Source: Aeromicrobium camelliae (GTDB lineage: Bacteria > Actinomycetota > Actinomycetes > Propionibacteriales > Nocardioidaceae). Taken from it: a stretch of DNA of 64,000 nucleotides. The stretch is taken from positions 62,001-126,000 of the forward strand of contig NZ_RQJX01000002.1 of the NCBI RefSeq assembly GCF_003850045.1. The letters are read 5' to 3'. A program made the translations under genes and the position numbers. How positions within the stretch are numbered: the stretch's first letter is position 1; the number at the start of each line of letters is the position of its first letter. The notes under the pieces are model-generated. The model saw only the letters and a program-made list of their open reading frames with translations, did no database searches and had not been told where the DNA came from. Of this stretch, positions 17,078 to 24,886 are shown in pieces.

Positions 17078-17970
17078 CGGTGGTCTCCTGCGGTCAGTGC
17101 GGTGAGTTGGGCGAAGGCGTCCTCGAGCGAGGCGCCCGCCACGCGGAGCCTGCGGAACTCGATGTCCTCCGTGACGAGGCGCCGAACGAGCGCGTCGGCA
17201 TCCGGCGTCAGGAGCGTGACGTCCTCGCCTTCGCGCTCCAGGCTCATGACCTCCGGAAGGTCGGCCAAGCGGGCGTCCGCGCTGACGAGGGCGACGCGGT
17301 CGACGTCGACGCGGTCGATGACCGCACGTGTGGTGTCGTCGACGAGCACCCGGCCGTGATCGATGACGACGACTCGCTGCGCGAGCCGTTGGATCTCCTC
17401 GAGGTAGTGGCTGGTCACGAGGACGGTGCCGCCCTCGGCCTGGTACGCCTCGATGGCGTTCCACAGCGTGTGCCGGGCGTCGATGTCGAGCCCGGTCGTC
17501 GGTTCGTCGAGCAGTACGAGTGCCGGGCGGCCCAGCATGGCGAGCGCGACGGCGAACCGGCGCTGCTGTCCGCCGGAGAGGGCACCGCACTGCCGGTGGA
17601 CGAGGTCGGTGAGTCCGAAGCGCTCGAGCAGCTCGTCGGCGTCGGCAGGATCGGGATAGTGCCGCGAGACGAACTCGACGACCTCGTCGACCTTCAAGGT
17701 CTCGGGCAGGCCCGTCTGCTGAGGTGTCGACCCGACGGCGACTCGTGTCGCCGGATCGCGCGGATCGCCGCCGAGCACCCGAACACTGCCGCTCGACGGT
17801 TTGCGCAGGCCGGTCAGCAGCGAGATCAGCGTCGACTTCCCCGCGCCGTTCGGGCCGAGGAGACCGACGAGCTCACCGCGCGCGATCGTCAGCGTGACGT
17901 CGTCGAGGGCCAGGTTCTCGCCGAACGTCTTGGTCACGTGGGCGACGTCGACCACGGGTGGGCTGGTCAT
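17074..17970 (-). CDS. ABC transporter ATP-binding protein
   Basis: A 298-residue DrrA/CcmA-type ATPase: Walker A GPNGAGKSTL (about residue 38), Q-loop TPQQTGLP, signature LSGGQQRRFAVALAML, Walker B LVLLDEPTTGLD and the H-loop TSHYLEE. The C-terminal 70 residues resemble the accessory domain of drug-export ATPases. It powers the ABC-2 permease encoded next, with a 4-nt overlap, and its own start overlaps the regulator gene by 4 nt, so the whole unit is one mRNA. Confidence 0.95.
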   Translation of the reverse strand: MTSPPVVDVAHVTKTFGENLALDDVTLTIARGELVGLLGPNGAGKSTLISLLTGLRKPSSGSVRVLGGDPRDPATRVAVGSTPQQTGLPETLKVDEVVEFVSRHYPDPADADELLERFGLTDLVHRQCGALSGGQQRRFAVALAMLGRPALVLLDEPTTGLDIDARHTLWNAIEAYQAEGGTVLVTSHYLEEIQRLAQRVVVIDHGRVLVDDTTRAVIDRVDVDRVALVSADARLADLPEVMSLEREGEDVTLLTPDADALVRRLVTEDIEFRRLRVAGASLEDAFAQLTALTAGDHR

Positions 17971-18278
17971 GCGGGGTCTCCTGTGGGATCGATGAGGGAG
18001 CGGATCTGCGCGGTGTATCGCTCGAACGCGGCGAGTCCGGCGGGGGTGAGGGCGACGTAGGTGGCCGGGCTGCGGCCCTCGATGGTCTTGGTCTGGGTGA
18101 CGTAACCCGCGTCCTCGAGTTTGCGCAGATGGGTTGAGAGATTGCCGGCCGTCATGTCCAGCAGCTTCTGCAGGCGGGGGAACGTGATGCTCGCATGGTT
18201 CGGCATCGCCGACAGCGTCGCGACCACCCGGAGCCGGGCCTGGGCGTGGATCACCGGGTCGAGTTCACCGTCGGTCAT
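17967..18278 (-). CDS. Winged-helix transcriptional regulator of the ABC operon
   Basis: A 103-residue winged-helix protein: IHAQARLRVVATLSAM, then the recognition helix region FPRLQKLLDMTAGNLSTHLRKLEDAGYV and the wing QTKTIEGRSPATYVALTPAGLAAFERY. This matches the ArsR/MarR-like HTH_27 group that commonly accompanies small ABC exporters. It probably represses its own operon. Two short palindromes upstream of the first gene (18912-18950) are candidate sites. It is coupled on both sides by 4-nt overlaps. Confidence 0.88.
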   Translation of the reverse strand: MTDGELDPVIHAQARLRVVATLSAMPNHASITFPRLQKLLDMTAGNLSTHLRKLEDAGYVTQTKTIEGRSPATYVALTPAGLAAFERYTAQIRSLIDPTGDPA

Positions 18279-18892
18279 CGGCGGCGCCGTTCGAGGTGGT
18301 CCAGCAGTGCACCGACGAGGAAGCCCCCGCCGCCCATCACCGCCATGACGAGGTACAGGTAGGGCGGTCCGGTCACCGACGCGACAGAGACGGTGACGGC
18401 GATCCAGACGCCCAGCCAGAACTGGCGCCGATCACCCCACGCCGCGCCGCTGGTCATGAAGAGGCAGGCCACGACGAGGCAGGGCAGGGCGTTGGAGATG
18501 ATGCCGACGCCGGGACCTTCCAGGCCCTCGCTGAACATCGCACCGAAGATGAAGAACGTCGTGATGAAAGCGACCGGCCACGCGGCACCGAGTCGAGCGT
18601 TCATGGCTCCCGCCGCTCCGCCGAGGCCCTTGGCGCGGCCCTCCGCGTGAACGATCGTCACGACGATGGCGGCGATGATGAGCCCGCCGAAGACCGCGGA
18701 ACCGACGGAACCGGGGAGGCCCTCACGGTCGGTGTCCAGGAACATCGCGACGTACCCGGCACCCCAGGCGATCCCCCAGGCCCCGTACAGGACACGGTCG
18801 TCGACGCTGAGGCGCCGACGTACCTCGCGGCGCTGCGCGGCGATGATCGCCCAGCTCTCCTCAGGGGTGGGCGCGCGGTCGTCCTCGCTCAT
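18275..18892 (-). CDS. Four-TM membrane protein, first gene of the ABC operon
   Basis: A 205-residue protein not matched to a named family. A soluble N-terminal stretch (residues 1-40, EESWAIIAAQRREVRRRL) is followed by about five hydrophobic segments. This composition is common for proteins placed before an HTH_27 regulator and an ABC-2 pair; they may help membrane assembly or sensing. The ATG at 18892 is chosen over two upstream in-frame candidates because AGGAG lies 5 nt before it. It overlaps the regulator gene by 4 nt. Confidence 0.75.
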   Translation of the reverse strand: MSEDDRAPTPEESWAIIAAQRREVRRRLSVDDRVLYGAWGIAWGAGYVAMFLDTDREGLPGSVGSAVFGGLIIAAIVVTIVHAEGRAKGLGGAAGAMNARLGAAWPVAFITTFFIFGAMFSEGLEGPGVGIISNALPCLVVACLFMTSGAAWGDRRQFWLGVWIAVTVSVASVTGPPYLYLVMAVMGGGGFLVGALLDHLERRRR

Positions 18893-18911
18893 CGATACTC
18901 CTGGTCCCATG

Positions 18912-18950
18912 CAAACAAGTTTGTCCAGCAAAGTCAGTTTGTGTCACAAA
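18912..18950. promoter_or_regulatory. Two small palindromes, candidate operator of the ABC operon
   Basis: CAAACAAGTTTG (18912-18923, perfect 12 bp) and TTTGTGTCACAAA (18938-18950, perfect 13 bp) share the CAAA/TTTG half-site and lie 20-58 bp upstream of the first gene of the ABC operon. They suit the small winged-helix regulator; assignment is inference. Confidence 0.45.
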
Positions 18951-18964
18951 GTGCAAGAATGTCA

Positions 18965-18989
18965 AAGTTGAGCGGAATGGACTCAACTT
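18965..18989 (+). promoter_or_regulatory. HAIR operator (HspR site) upstream of clpB
   Basis: GTTGAGC-N7-ACTCAAC (18967-18987) matches the HspR-associated inverted repeat CTTGAGT-N7-ACTCAAG in spacing and at 12 of 14 positions. The palindrome extends outward to AAGTTGAG/CTCAACTT. It lies 50-74 nt before the clpB ATG. Confidence 0.8.
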
Positions 18990-19038
18990 CAGCATCGTTG
19001 TACCGGGTGCAGACCTTCGTCACCAGGGGAGTCAGTAC

Positions 19039-21678
19039 ATGGATCTTTCGAAACTCACCACGCGGAGCCAGCAGGCGCTGGCGGCCGCGATGTCGTCGGC
19101 GGCCGCGGCCGGTAACCCGACCATCGAACCTGCCCACCTTCTCGTCGCCCTCATCGAGCAGCAGGGCGGCACGGCCGGGCCGCTGCTGTCCGCAGCGGGC
19201 GCCGACCCCCAGGTCGTCCTGGCCGAACTCAAGCAGAGCCTCGAACTCCTGCCGACCGCGACCGGCGCGAGCGTGCAGAACCCGCAGCTCGCCCGCGCGA
19301 CGCACGAGGCGCTGCAGCGTGCCATCGACCACGCTGCCTCGCTCGGCGACGAGTTCGTGTCCTCCGAGCACCTCGTCGTCGGCATCGCCACCGTTCAGTC
19401 GCCTGCGCAGGCCGTGCTGGCGCGGCATGGCGCGACTCCCGACGCGCTCAAGGACGCCTTCAGCGCGGTCCGCGGCAGCGCCAAGGTCACGAGCGCCGAC
19501 GCCGAGGACAGCTACCAGGCGCTGGAGAAGTACGGCATCGACCTCACCGCGCTCGCCCGCGACGGCAAGCTCGACCCGGTGATCGGCCGCGACTCCGAGA
19601 TCCGGCGCGTCGTCCAGGTGCTCAGCCGCCGGACGAAGAACAACCCCGTCCTCATCGGCGAGCCCGGCGTCGGCAAGACGGCCGTCGTCGAAGGTCTCGC
19701 TCAGCGCATCATCGACGGCGACGTCCCCGAGTCGCTGCGTGACCGCCGGCTCGTCAGCCTCGACCTCGGCGCGATGGTCGCCGGCGCCAAGTACCGCGGC
19801 GAGTTCGAGGAGCGGCTCAAGGCCGTGCTCAACGAGATCAAGCAGTCCGACGGGCAGATCGTCACCTTCATCGACGAGTTGCACACCGTCGTGGGCGCCG
19901 GCGCCTCCGGCGAGGGAGCGATGGACGCGGGCAACATGCTCAAGCCGATGCTCGCCCGTGGTGAACTGCGCATGATCGGCGCGACCACGCTCGACGAGTA
20001 CCGTGAGTCGATCGAGAAGGACCCGGCGCTCGAACGGCGGTTCCAGCAGGTCTACGTCGGGGAGCCGAGCGTCGAGGACACGATCGCGATCCTGCGCGGC
20101 CTCAAGGAGAAGTACGAGGCGCACCACAAGGTCGAGATCGCCGACGCCGCGCTGGTGGCCGCGGCCACGCTCTCGCACCGCTACATCCCCGGCCGACAGC
20201 TGCCGGACAAGGCGATCGACCTCATCGACGAGGCATCCAGCCGGCTGCGCATGGAGATCGACTCCAGCCCCGTCGAGATCGACGAGCTGCGACGCGCCGT
20301 CGATCGGCTGACGATGGAGGAACTGCACCTCGAGAACGAGACCGACCAGTCCAGCGTCGAGCGCCTCGAGAAGCTGCGCGCCGAGAAGGCCGACAAGACC
20401 GAGGCCCTGCGTGCGCTCGAACAGCGGTGGCAGGCCGAGAAGCAGAGCCTCAACGCGGTCGGCGAGATCAAGGAGCGGATCGACGAGGTTCGGACGGCCG
20501 CCGAGAAGGCGCAGCGCGAAGGCGACTTCGAGACCGCGGCCCGGCTGACGTACGGGGAACTGCCGAAGATGGAGGCGCAGCTCGCCGAGGCCCAGCGCGC
20601 GGAGGAGACCGCCACCGCCGATCGCATGGTCCACGAGGAGGTCGGTCCCGACGACATCGCCGAGGTGGTGGCGTCGTGGACGGGCATCCCGACGGGCCGT
20701 CTGCTCGAAGGGGAGACCGAGAAGCTCCTGCACATGGAGGCAGAACTCGGCAAGCGGTTGATCGGACAGCGTGACGCCGTCCGCGCTGTGTCCGACGCCG
20801 TCCGTCGTGCCCGGGCGGGCATCTCGGATCCGGACCGTCCCACCGGCTCGTTCCTGTTCCTCGGGCCCACCGGCGTCGGCAAGACCGAGCTGGCCAAGAG
20901 TCTCGCGGACTTCCTGTTCGACGATGAGCGGGCGATCGTCCGCATCGACATGAGCGAGTACGGCGAGAAGCACAGCGTCTCGCGCCTCGTCGGCGCCCCT
21001 CCGGGCTACGTGGGCTACGACGAGGGCGGTCAGTTGACCGAGGCCGTCCGGCGCCGTCCGTACTCGGTCGTGCTGCTGGATGAGGTGGAGAAGGCGCACC
21101 CCGAGGTCTTCGACATCCTCCTGCAGGTGCTCGACGACGGACGCCTCACGGACGGTCAGGGGCGCACGGTCGACTTCCGCAACGTGATCCTCATCCTCAC
21201 GTCGAACCTCGGGTCGCAGTTCCTCGTGGACCCGACGCTCGACGACGCGGCCAAGAAGAACGCGGTGATGGACATCGTCCGGTCCTCGTTCAAGCCCGAG
21301 TTCCTCAACCGACTCGACGAGGTCGTGATGTTCGAGGCGCTCGGGACCGAGGAGCTCACGCGGATCGTCGATCTGCAGCTCGACTCGCTGGCGCGTCGCC
21401 TCGAGTCGCGTCGCATCACGCTCGACGTGACCGATGCGGCCAAGGAATGGCTCGCCCTGACCGGGTGGGACCCGGCCTACGGTGCACGTCCGCTGCGACG
21501 CCTGGTTCAGCAGGCGATCGGCGACCGGCTCGCCCGCGAGTTGCTGTCCGGCGAGGTTCGCGACGGCGACACCGTCCGCGTCGACCGCGCCGTCGACGCC
21601 GACGAACTCACCGTCACCCCCGCGCCCGTAACGGCCATAGGTGGTCGAGTAGCGGCGAGGGACGAGCCGTGGCAATGA
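19039..21678 (+). CDS. clpB: ATP-dependent disaggregase ClpB
   Basis: An 879-residue Hsp100. It has the N-terminal Clp repeat domain (1-150), the first AAA+ module with GEPGVGKT near residue 208, the coiled-coil middle domain (about 400-520) and the second AAA+ module with GPTGVGKT near 609 and [15 protein letters not shown]. With DnaK it dissolves protein aggregates. AGGGGAG lies 8 nt before the ATG. The HAIR operator upstream places it under HspR heat-shock repression. The last 14 or so residues ([13 protein letters not shown]) are encoded by a mosaic intergenic repeat that also provides the stop codon, so the C-terminus has been replaced or extended relative to a typical ClpB end. Confidence 0.97.
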   Translation: MDLSKLTTRSQQALAAAMSSAAAAGNPTIEPAHLLVALIEQQGGTAGPLLSAAGADPQVVLAELKQSLELLPTATGASVQNPQLARATHEALQRAIDHAASLGDEFVSSEHLVVGIATVQSPAQAVLARHGATPDALKDAFSAVRGSAKVTSADAEDSYQALEKYGIDLTALARDGKLDPVIGRDSEIRRVVQVLSRRTKNNPVLIGEPGVGKTAVVEGLAQRIIDGDVPESLRDRRLVSLDLGAMVAGAKYRGEFEERLKAVLNEIKQSDGQIVTFIDELHTVVGAGASGEGAMDAGNMLKPMLARGELRMIGATTLDEYRESIEKDPALERRFQQVYVGEPSVEDTIAILRGLKEKYEAHHKVEIADAALVAAATLSHRYIPGRQLPDKAIDLIDEASSRLRMEIDSSPVEIDELRRAVDRLTMEELHLENETDQSSVERLEKLRAEKADKTEALRALEQRWQAEKQSLNAVGEIKERIDEVRTAAEKAQREGDFETAARLTYGELPKMEAQLAEAQRAEETATADRMVHEEVGPDDIAEVVASWTGIPTGRLLEGETEKLLHMEAELGKRLIGQRDAVRAVSDAVRRARAGISDPDRPTGSFLFLGPTGVGKTELAKSLADFLFDDERAIVRIDMSEYGEKHSVSRLVGAPPGYVGYDEGGQLTEAVRRRPYSVVLLDEVEKAHPEVFDILLQVLDDGRLTDGQGRTVDFRNVILILTSNLGSQFLVDPTLDDAAKKNAVMDIVRSSFKPEFLNRLDEVVMFEALGTEELTRIVDLQLDSLARRLESRRITLDVTDAAKEWLALTGWDPAYGARPLRRLVQQAIGDRLARELLSGEVRDGDTVRVDRAVDADELTVTPAPVTAIGGRVAARDEPWQ

Positions 21679-21795
21679 GGGCGTAGCCGCCACGGAGCGA
21701 GACCAGTCGAGGTGACGTGGTCTCGCTCCATCGCGGCTACGCCCCTCCTGCGATGGCTCCATGTCGGTCGCTGAGCGACCTCCTACTCGACCACC
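21640..21795. repeat. Mosaic palindromic repeat, unit A (overlaps the clpB 3' end)
   Basis: The unit runs from GGTGGTCGAGTAG to its inverse CTACTCGACCACC. It contains inner inverted segments GCGAGACCA/TGGTCTCGC and a 41-bp stretch (21664-21704) that is the exact inverse of 875-915. Its first 39 bp are read as clpB codons. Confidence 0.85.
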
Positions 21796-21808
21796 TACGC
21801 CCGGGTTA

Positions 21809-21907
21809 GGTGGTCGAGTAGCGACCGAGGGACGAGGGAGCGAGACCGTGTGACGTGACGTGGTCTCGATACTGCGCTCCGCTAGCGCTCCGGCCTACTC
21901 GACCACC
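21809..21907. repeat. Mosaic palindromic repeat, unit B
   Basis: A 99-bp unit bounded by GGTGGTCGAGTAG and CTACTCGACCACC. The left half reads GCGACCGAGGGACGAGGG, the middle has GACGTGACGTGG and the right half TCCGCTAGCGCTCCGGC. It is nearly identical to unit C in the same orientation. Confidence 0.85.
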
Positions 21908-21920
21908 TGCACCCCGGTTA

Positions 21921-22014
21921 GGCGGTCGAGTAGCGACCGAGGGACGAGGGAGCGAGACCACGTGACGTGGTCTCGATACGGCACTCCGCTAGCGCTCCGG
22001 CCTACTCGACCACC
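21921..22014. repeat. Mosaic palindromic repeat, unit C
   Basis: A 94-bp near-copy of unit B, starting GGCGGTCGAGTAG and ending CTACTCGACCACC. The spacer between B and C repeats the CCCGGTTAGG text found between A and B, so B and C arose as a tandem duplication. No gene lies between clpB and 22092. Confidence 0.85.
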
Positions 22015-22091
22015 GATCCGGGGTGAGCGACCACCTCTCCCGCTGCGGGTGACCTCCTCGTCGGTCTTGGCGCATCTGCTTCGATAGGGGC

Positions 22092-23096
22092 ATGGCTGCG
22101 CCACGTCCTCGGTCCGTCACGCTCGCGTGCCTGTATGCCGGTATCGGTGCGGCGTTCCTGTTCATGTCGCTGCTGAGCGTGCTGTGGGACTGGGGCTCCA
22201 TCGCGTTGCAGGACCAGATCGCCGACGTGCTCGACCAGCAGCCGCTCGCCGGCCTCGAACTCGACGTCCAGACGGTGCTCGACGGCCTGCGATGGGTGCT
22301 GCTGGCCGGCGTCGTCGCTTCGATCGCGGGCATGGTGTTCGCCGTGTTCGCGTTCCGTGGCGATCGCGGCTCGCAGATCGGCCTCACCGTCCTGTGCGGA
22401 CTCGCGGCGCTGACGTTCCTGGCCTCGGGTCTCGTCGGCTTCCTGCCCGCCTTGATCGCGGTCGTGTGCATCGCGCTGCTGTGGAACGCCGACTCCCGCC
22501 GGTTCTTCGCCGGCGAGGAGCAGCCGCTCGAGCTGGGGGCCGCGCCGGCAGTCCGCCAGCAGCCGTCCGCTCCACAGACTGCGCACCCGGCGGCTCCTCC
22601 GCCGGGCGGATGGTCCGGCCCGCCGGCACCGGCGCCGGCGCAGTTGCCGCCCTATCTTCCGGCCCGCCGGCCCGCCTCGGTCACGCTCTCGTTGCTCCTC
22701 ACGGGGATCGGCGCGGCGGTCGTGGCCGGTTTCGGGGCGCTGTCGCTGCTCGTGGTCACCGTGGGCCGCGACGAGTACGAACGCACGCTCAACGAGCAGG
22801 GCTTCATGCAGGATGTGCTGCGCTCGAGCCGGATGAGCGCCGACGATGCGATCGCGATCATCACCTGGTCCGCGGTGGTGTGGGTCGTCCTCGCACTCAT
22901 CGCACTCGCGGTCACCCTGTGGGCGGCCACCCGCCGGTCGCCCGCCGCGCGCAAGGCGCTCTTCGCGTTGTCGATCATCACGCTGGTCGTGTCGGTGCTG
23001 TTCTTCCCGCTCGGTCTGCTGTGGACGGCCGCGGCGGTCGTCGTGCTCGTGCAGGTCAGCAAGCCTGATGCCAAGGCCTGGTTCGGCGCCGCGTAA
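22092..23096 (+). CDS. Membrane protein with two duplicated halves
   Basis: A 334-residue protein of unknown function. Each half begins with a similar segment (RPRSVTLACLYAGIGAAFLF near residue 5; RPASVTLSLLLTGIGAAVVAG near residue 195) and continues through three or four hydrophobic helices, so it looks like an internal duplication. The halves are joined by a Pro/Ala/Gln-rich linker (about 150-190). The loop after the first helix of each half is polar and acidic. No enzyme motif is visible. It may be a structural or sensory membrane protein. It stands alone between the repeat cluster and ndh. Confidence 0.75.
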   Translation: MAAPRPRSVTLACLYAGIGAAFLFMSLLSVLWDWGSIALQDQIADVLDQQPLAGLELDVQTVLDGLRWVLLAGVVASIAGMVFAVFAFRGDRGSQIGLTVLCGLAALTFLASGLVGFLPALIAVVCIALLWNADSRRFFAGEEQPLELGAAPAVRQQPSAPQTAHPAAPPPGGWSGPPAPAPAQLPPYLPARRPASVTLSLLLTGIGAAVVAGFGALSLLVVTVGRDEYERTLNEQGFMQDVLRSSRMSADDAIAIITWSAVVWVVLALIALAVTLWAATRRSPAARKALFALSIITLVVSVLFFPLGLLWTAAAVVVLVQVSKPDAKAWFGAA

Positions 23097-23145
23097 CCCA
23101 GATCACAGCCTCCCCGCCCGCCCTGAAGTTCCGACGTGGGCGCAC

Positions 23146-23151
23146 TAGGGT
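23146..23151 (+). promoter_or_regulatory. -10 box of ndh
   Basis: TAGGGT 7 nt before the ATG at 23159. A GGAGG also overlaps this spacer, so a leaderless or very short-leader mRNA is possible. Confidence 0.5.
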
Positions 23152-23158
23152 TGGAGGC

Positions 23159-24544
23159 ATGACGGGTCCGGTAACCACGAAGCGTCCTCACGTCGTCGTC
23201 GTCGGAGGAGGATTCGGCGGACTGGCAGCGGTTCGCAAGCTCAAGAACGCCGACGTCGACATCACCTTGATCGACCGGCACACGTACAACACGTTCCAGC
23301 CGCTGCTCTATCAGGTGGCCACGGCCAGTCTGAATCCCGGCGACATCACCTGGTTCCTGCGGGCCGTGCGCGCGAAGCAGGACAACGTGCGGTTCGTGAA
23401 GGGCACCGTCGTCGCGATGGACCACGACCAGCAATCGGTGCTGCTGGACGGCAACATCACCGTCCGCTACGACTACCTCGTCGTCGCCGTCGGCGTCACG
23501 GCCAACTTCTTCGGGATCGAGGGCGCGGCCGAGTACTCGATGCCGCTCTACCGACGCACCCAGGCGCTCGCCCTGCGCGACCGCATGTTCGCCAACCTCG
23601 AGGACGCCGCGATCAACGGTCAGAACCGCGATCTTCGCGTCGTCGTGGTCGGCGGCGGTGCCACCGGTGTCGAGATGGCCGGTGCGCTGGCCGAGATGCG
23701 CAATCTGGACCTGCCCACGACCTACCCCGAACTCGACCGCGATCGGGTGCACATCACCCTCGTCGAGATGGCCCCGCACGTGCTCGGGCCGTTCGACGCC
23801 CGCCTGCGCGACTACGCCCGCAAGGCGCTCGAGAAGCGCGAGATCGACCTGCGCCTCGGCACCGCGGTGAAGGAAGTGCGCCCTGACGGCGTGCTGGTGG
23901 AGAGCAACGGCACCGAGGAGTTCCTCGAGGCCGGCATCGTCGTCTGGGCCTCGGGCGTCACGGCACACTCGGTGGTCGGCGAGTGGGGTCTGCCCCAAGG
24001 CCGCGGCGGACGCATCGAGATCGACGACCACCAGCGGGTGCGCGGGTTCCGCAACGTCTTCGCGATCGGCGACATCGCCGTCAACCCGGACACCCCGCTG
24101 CCGCAGCTCGCCCAGCCCGCGCTGCAGGGCGGCAAGTATGTCGCGACCGTCATCAAGAACGAGGTCGAGGGCAAGCCCGACCCGAAGCCGTTCAAGTACC
24201 GCGACAAGGGCACGATGGCCACGATCGGTCGCGCCTCGGCCATCGCCGAGGTCAAGGGACTGCCGAAGCTCAAGGGTTTCATCGCCTGGGCGATCTGGGT
24301 CGCAGTGCACATCGCCTCGCTGCTGGACAACCGCAACCGCTTCGCCACGATGACCAACCTCAGCATCAAGTTCCTGCTGTGGCGCAGTCACAGCGCGATC
24401 GTGGGTGAGACTCCCTACGTCATCGCACATGAACCCAAGGTTCTCGACGCGAACGCGTCGCGCGGAGGCAAGAAGGCCGCCAAGAAGGCCGCGAAGAAGG
24501 CTGCCAAGAAGGCGACCTCTGACGAACGGCCCGATCCCCGATAG
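23159..24544 (+). CDS. ndh: Type II NADH dehydrogenase (NDH-2) with Lys/Ala tail
   Basis: A 461-residue peripheral membrane flavoprotein that passes electrons from NADH to menaquinone without proton pumping. It has two Rossmann motifs, VVVVGGGFGGLAAVRKL (about 12-28, FAD) and VVVVGGGATGVEMAGAL (about 162, NADH), the QPLLYQVATASL quinone-site block and the VFAIGDIA FAD motif. The C-terminal amphipathic membrane-binding region follows (SLLDNRNRFATMTNLSIKFLLW). The end is unusual: GGKKAAKKAAKKAAKKAT, a histone-H1-like Lys/Ala repeat absent from standard NDH-2, which may add electrostatic binding to acidic lipid or nucleic acid. Confidence 0.95.
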   Translation: MTGPVTTKRPHVVVVGGGFGGLAAVRKLKNADVDITLIDRHTYNTFQPLLYQVATASLNPGDITWFLRAVRAKQDNVRFVKGTVVAMDHDQQSVLLDGNITVRYDYLVVAVGVTANFFGIEGAAEYSMPLYRRTQALALRDRMFANLEDAAINGQNRDLRVVVVGGGATGVEMAGALAEMRNLDLPTTYPELDRDRVHITLVEMAPHVLGPFDARLRDYARKALEKREIDLRLGTAVKEVRPDGVLVESNGTEEFLEAGIVVWASGVTAHSVVGEWGLPQGRGGRIEIDDHQRVRGFRNVFAIGDIAVNPDTPLPQLAQPALQGGKYVATVIKNEVEGKPDPKPFKYRDKGTMATIGRASAIAEVKGLPKLKGFIAWAIWVAVHIASLLDNRNRFATMTNLSIKFLLWRSHSAIVGETPYVIAHEPKVLDANASRGGKKAAKKAAKKAAKKATSDERPDPR

Positions 24545-24547
24545 CGT
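24519..24547 (+). promoter_or_regulatory. Promoter of the cupin-moeA-mobA unit
   Basis: CTGACG (24519-24524), a 17-nt spacer, then TAGCGT (24542-24547), 6 nt before the ATG at 24554. This is the clearest -35/-10 pair in the window and predicts a leaderless message. Confidence 0.6.
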
Positions 24548-24553
24548 CGGGGC

Positions 24554-24886
24554 ATGGACTCGATCTCCGTCGAAGAACTGGCCGACGAGCATCTCGCGCA
24601 CGCGCGCTCCGCGGACAGCGGTCGTAGCGCCCAGGCCCTGCATCCGGGCCGCCAGCACCTGATGCGTCAGACGCTCATCGCATTGCGTGGCGGCGCGGGG
24701 ATGAACGAGCACCTGGCCCCCGCCGAGGCGACATTGCTCGTACTCCGCGGGCGGGTGAGCGTCTCGACCCAGAGTGAGCGCTGGGAAGGTGGTGCGAGCG
24801 AGTTGCTGGTGCTTCCCGACGATCGGCACGATCTCCAGGCCCACGAGGACTCCGTGGTGCTCCTGACGACGCTCGCCGGACGGTGA
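24554..24886 (+). CDS. Small cupin-domain protein
   Basis: A 110-residue single-domain cupin: LHPGRQHLMRQTLIALRGGAGMNEHLAP, then TLLVLRGRVSVSTQSERWEGGASELLVLPDDRHDLQAHEDSVVLLTTLAG. The two cupin motifs are recognisable, with candidate ligands His53 and His92, but the usual HxH pair is missing, so metal binding is doubtful. Similar proteins occur beside redox and cofactor genes and are often only called cupin. Its stop overlaps the moeA GTG by 4 nt, so it is expressed with molybdenum-cofactor synthesis. Confidence 0.8.
   Translation: MDSISVEELADEHLAHARSADSGRSAQALHPGRQHLMRQTLIALRGGAGMNEHLAPAEATLLVLRGRVSVSTQSERWEGGASELLVLPDDRHDLQAHEDSVVLLTTLAGR

Noticed and set aside
18934-21762. A 942-codon open frame antisense to clpB
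   Set aside because: It mirrors the strongly supported clpB gene in a high-GC sequence; composition is Asp/Leu/Val/Arg-rich shadow sequence with no recognisable domain.
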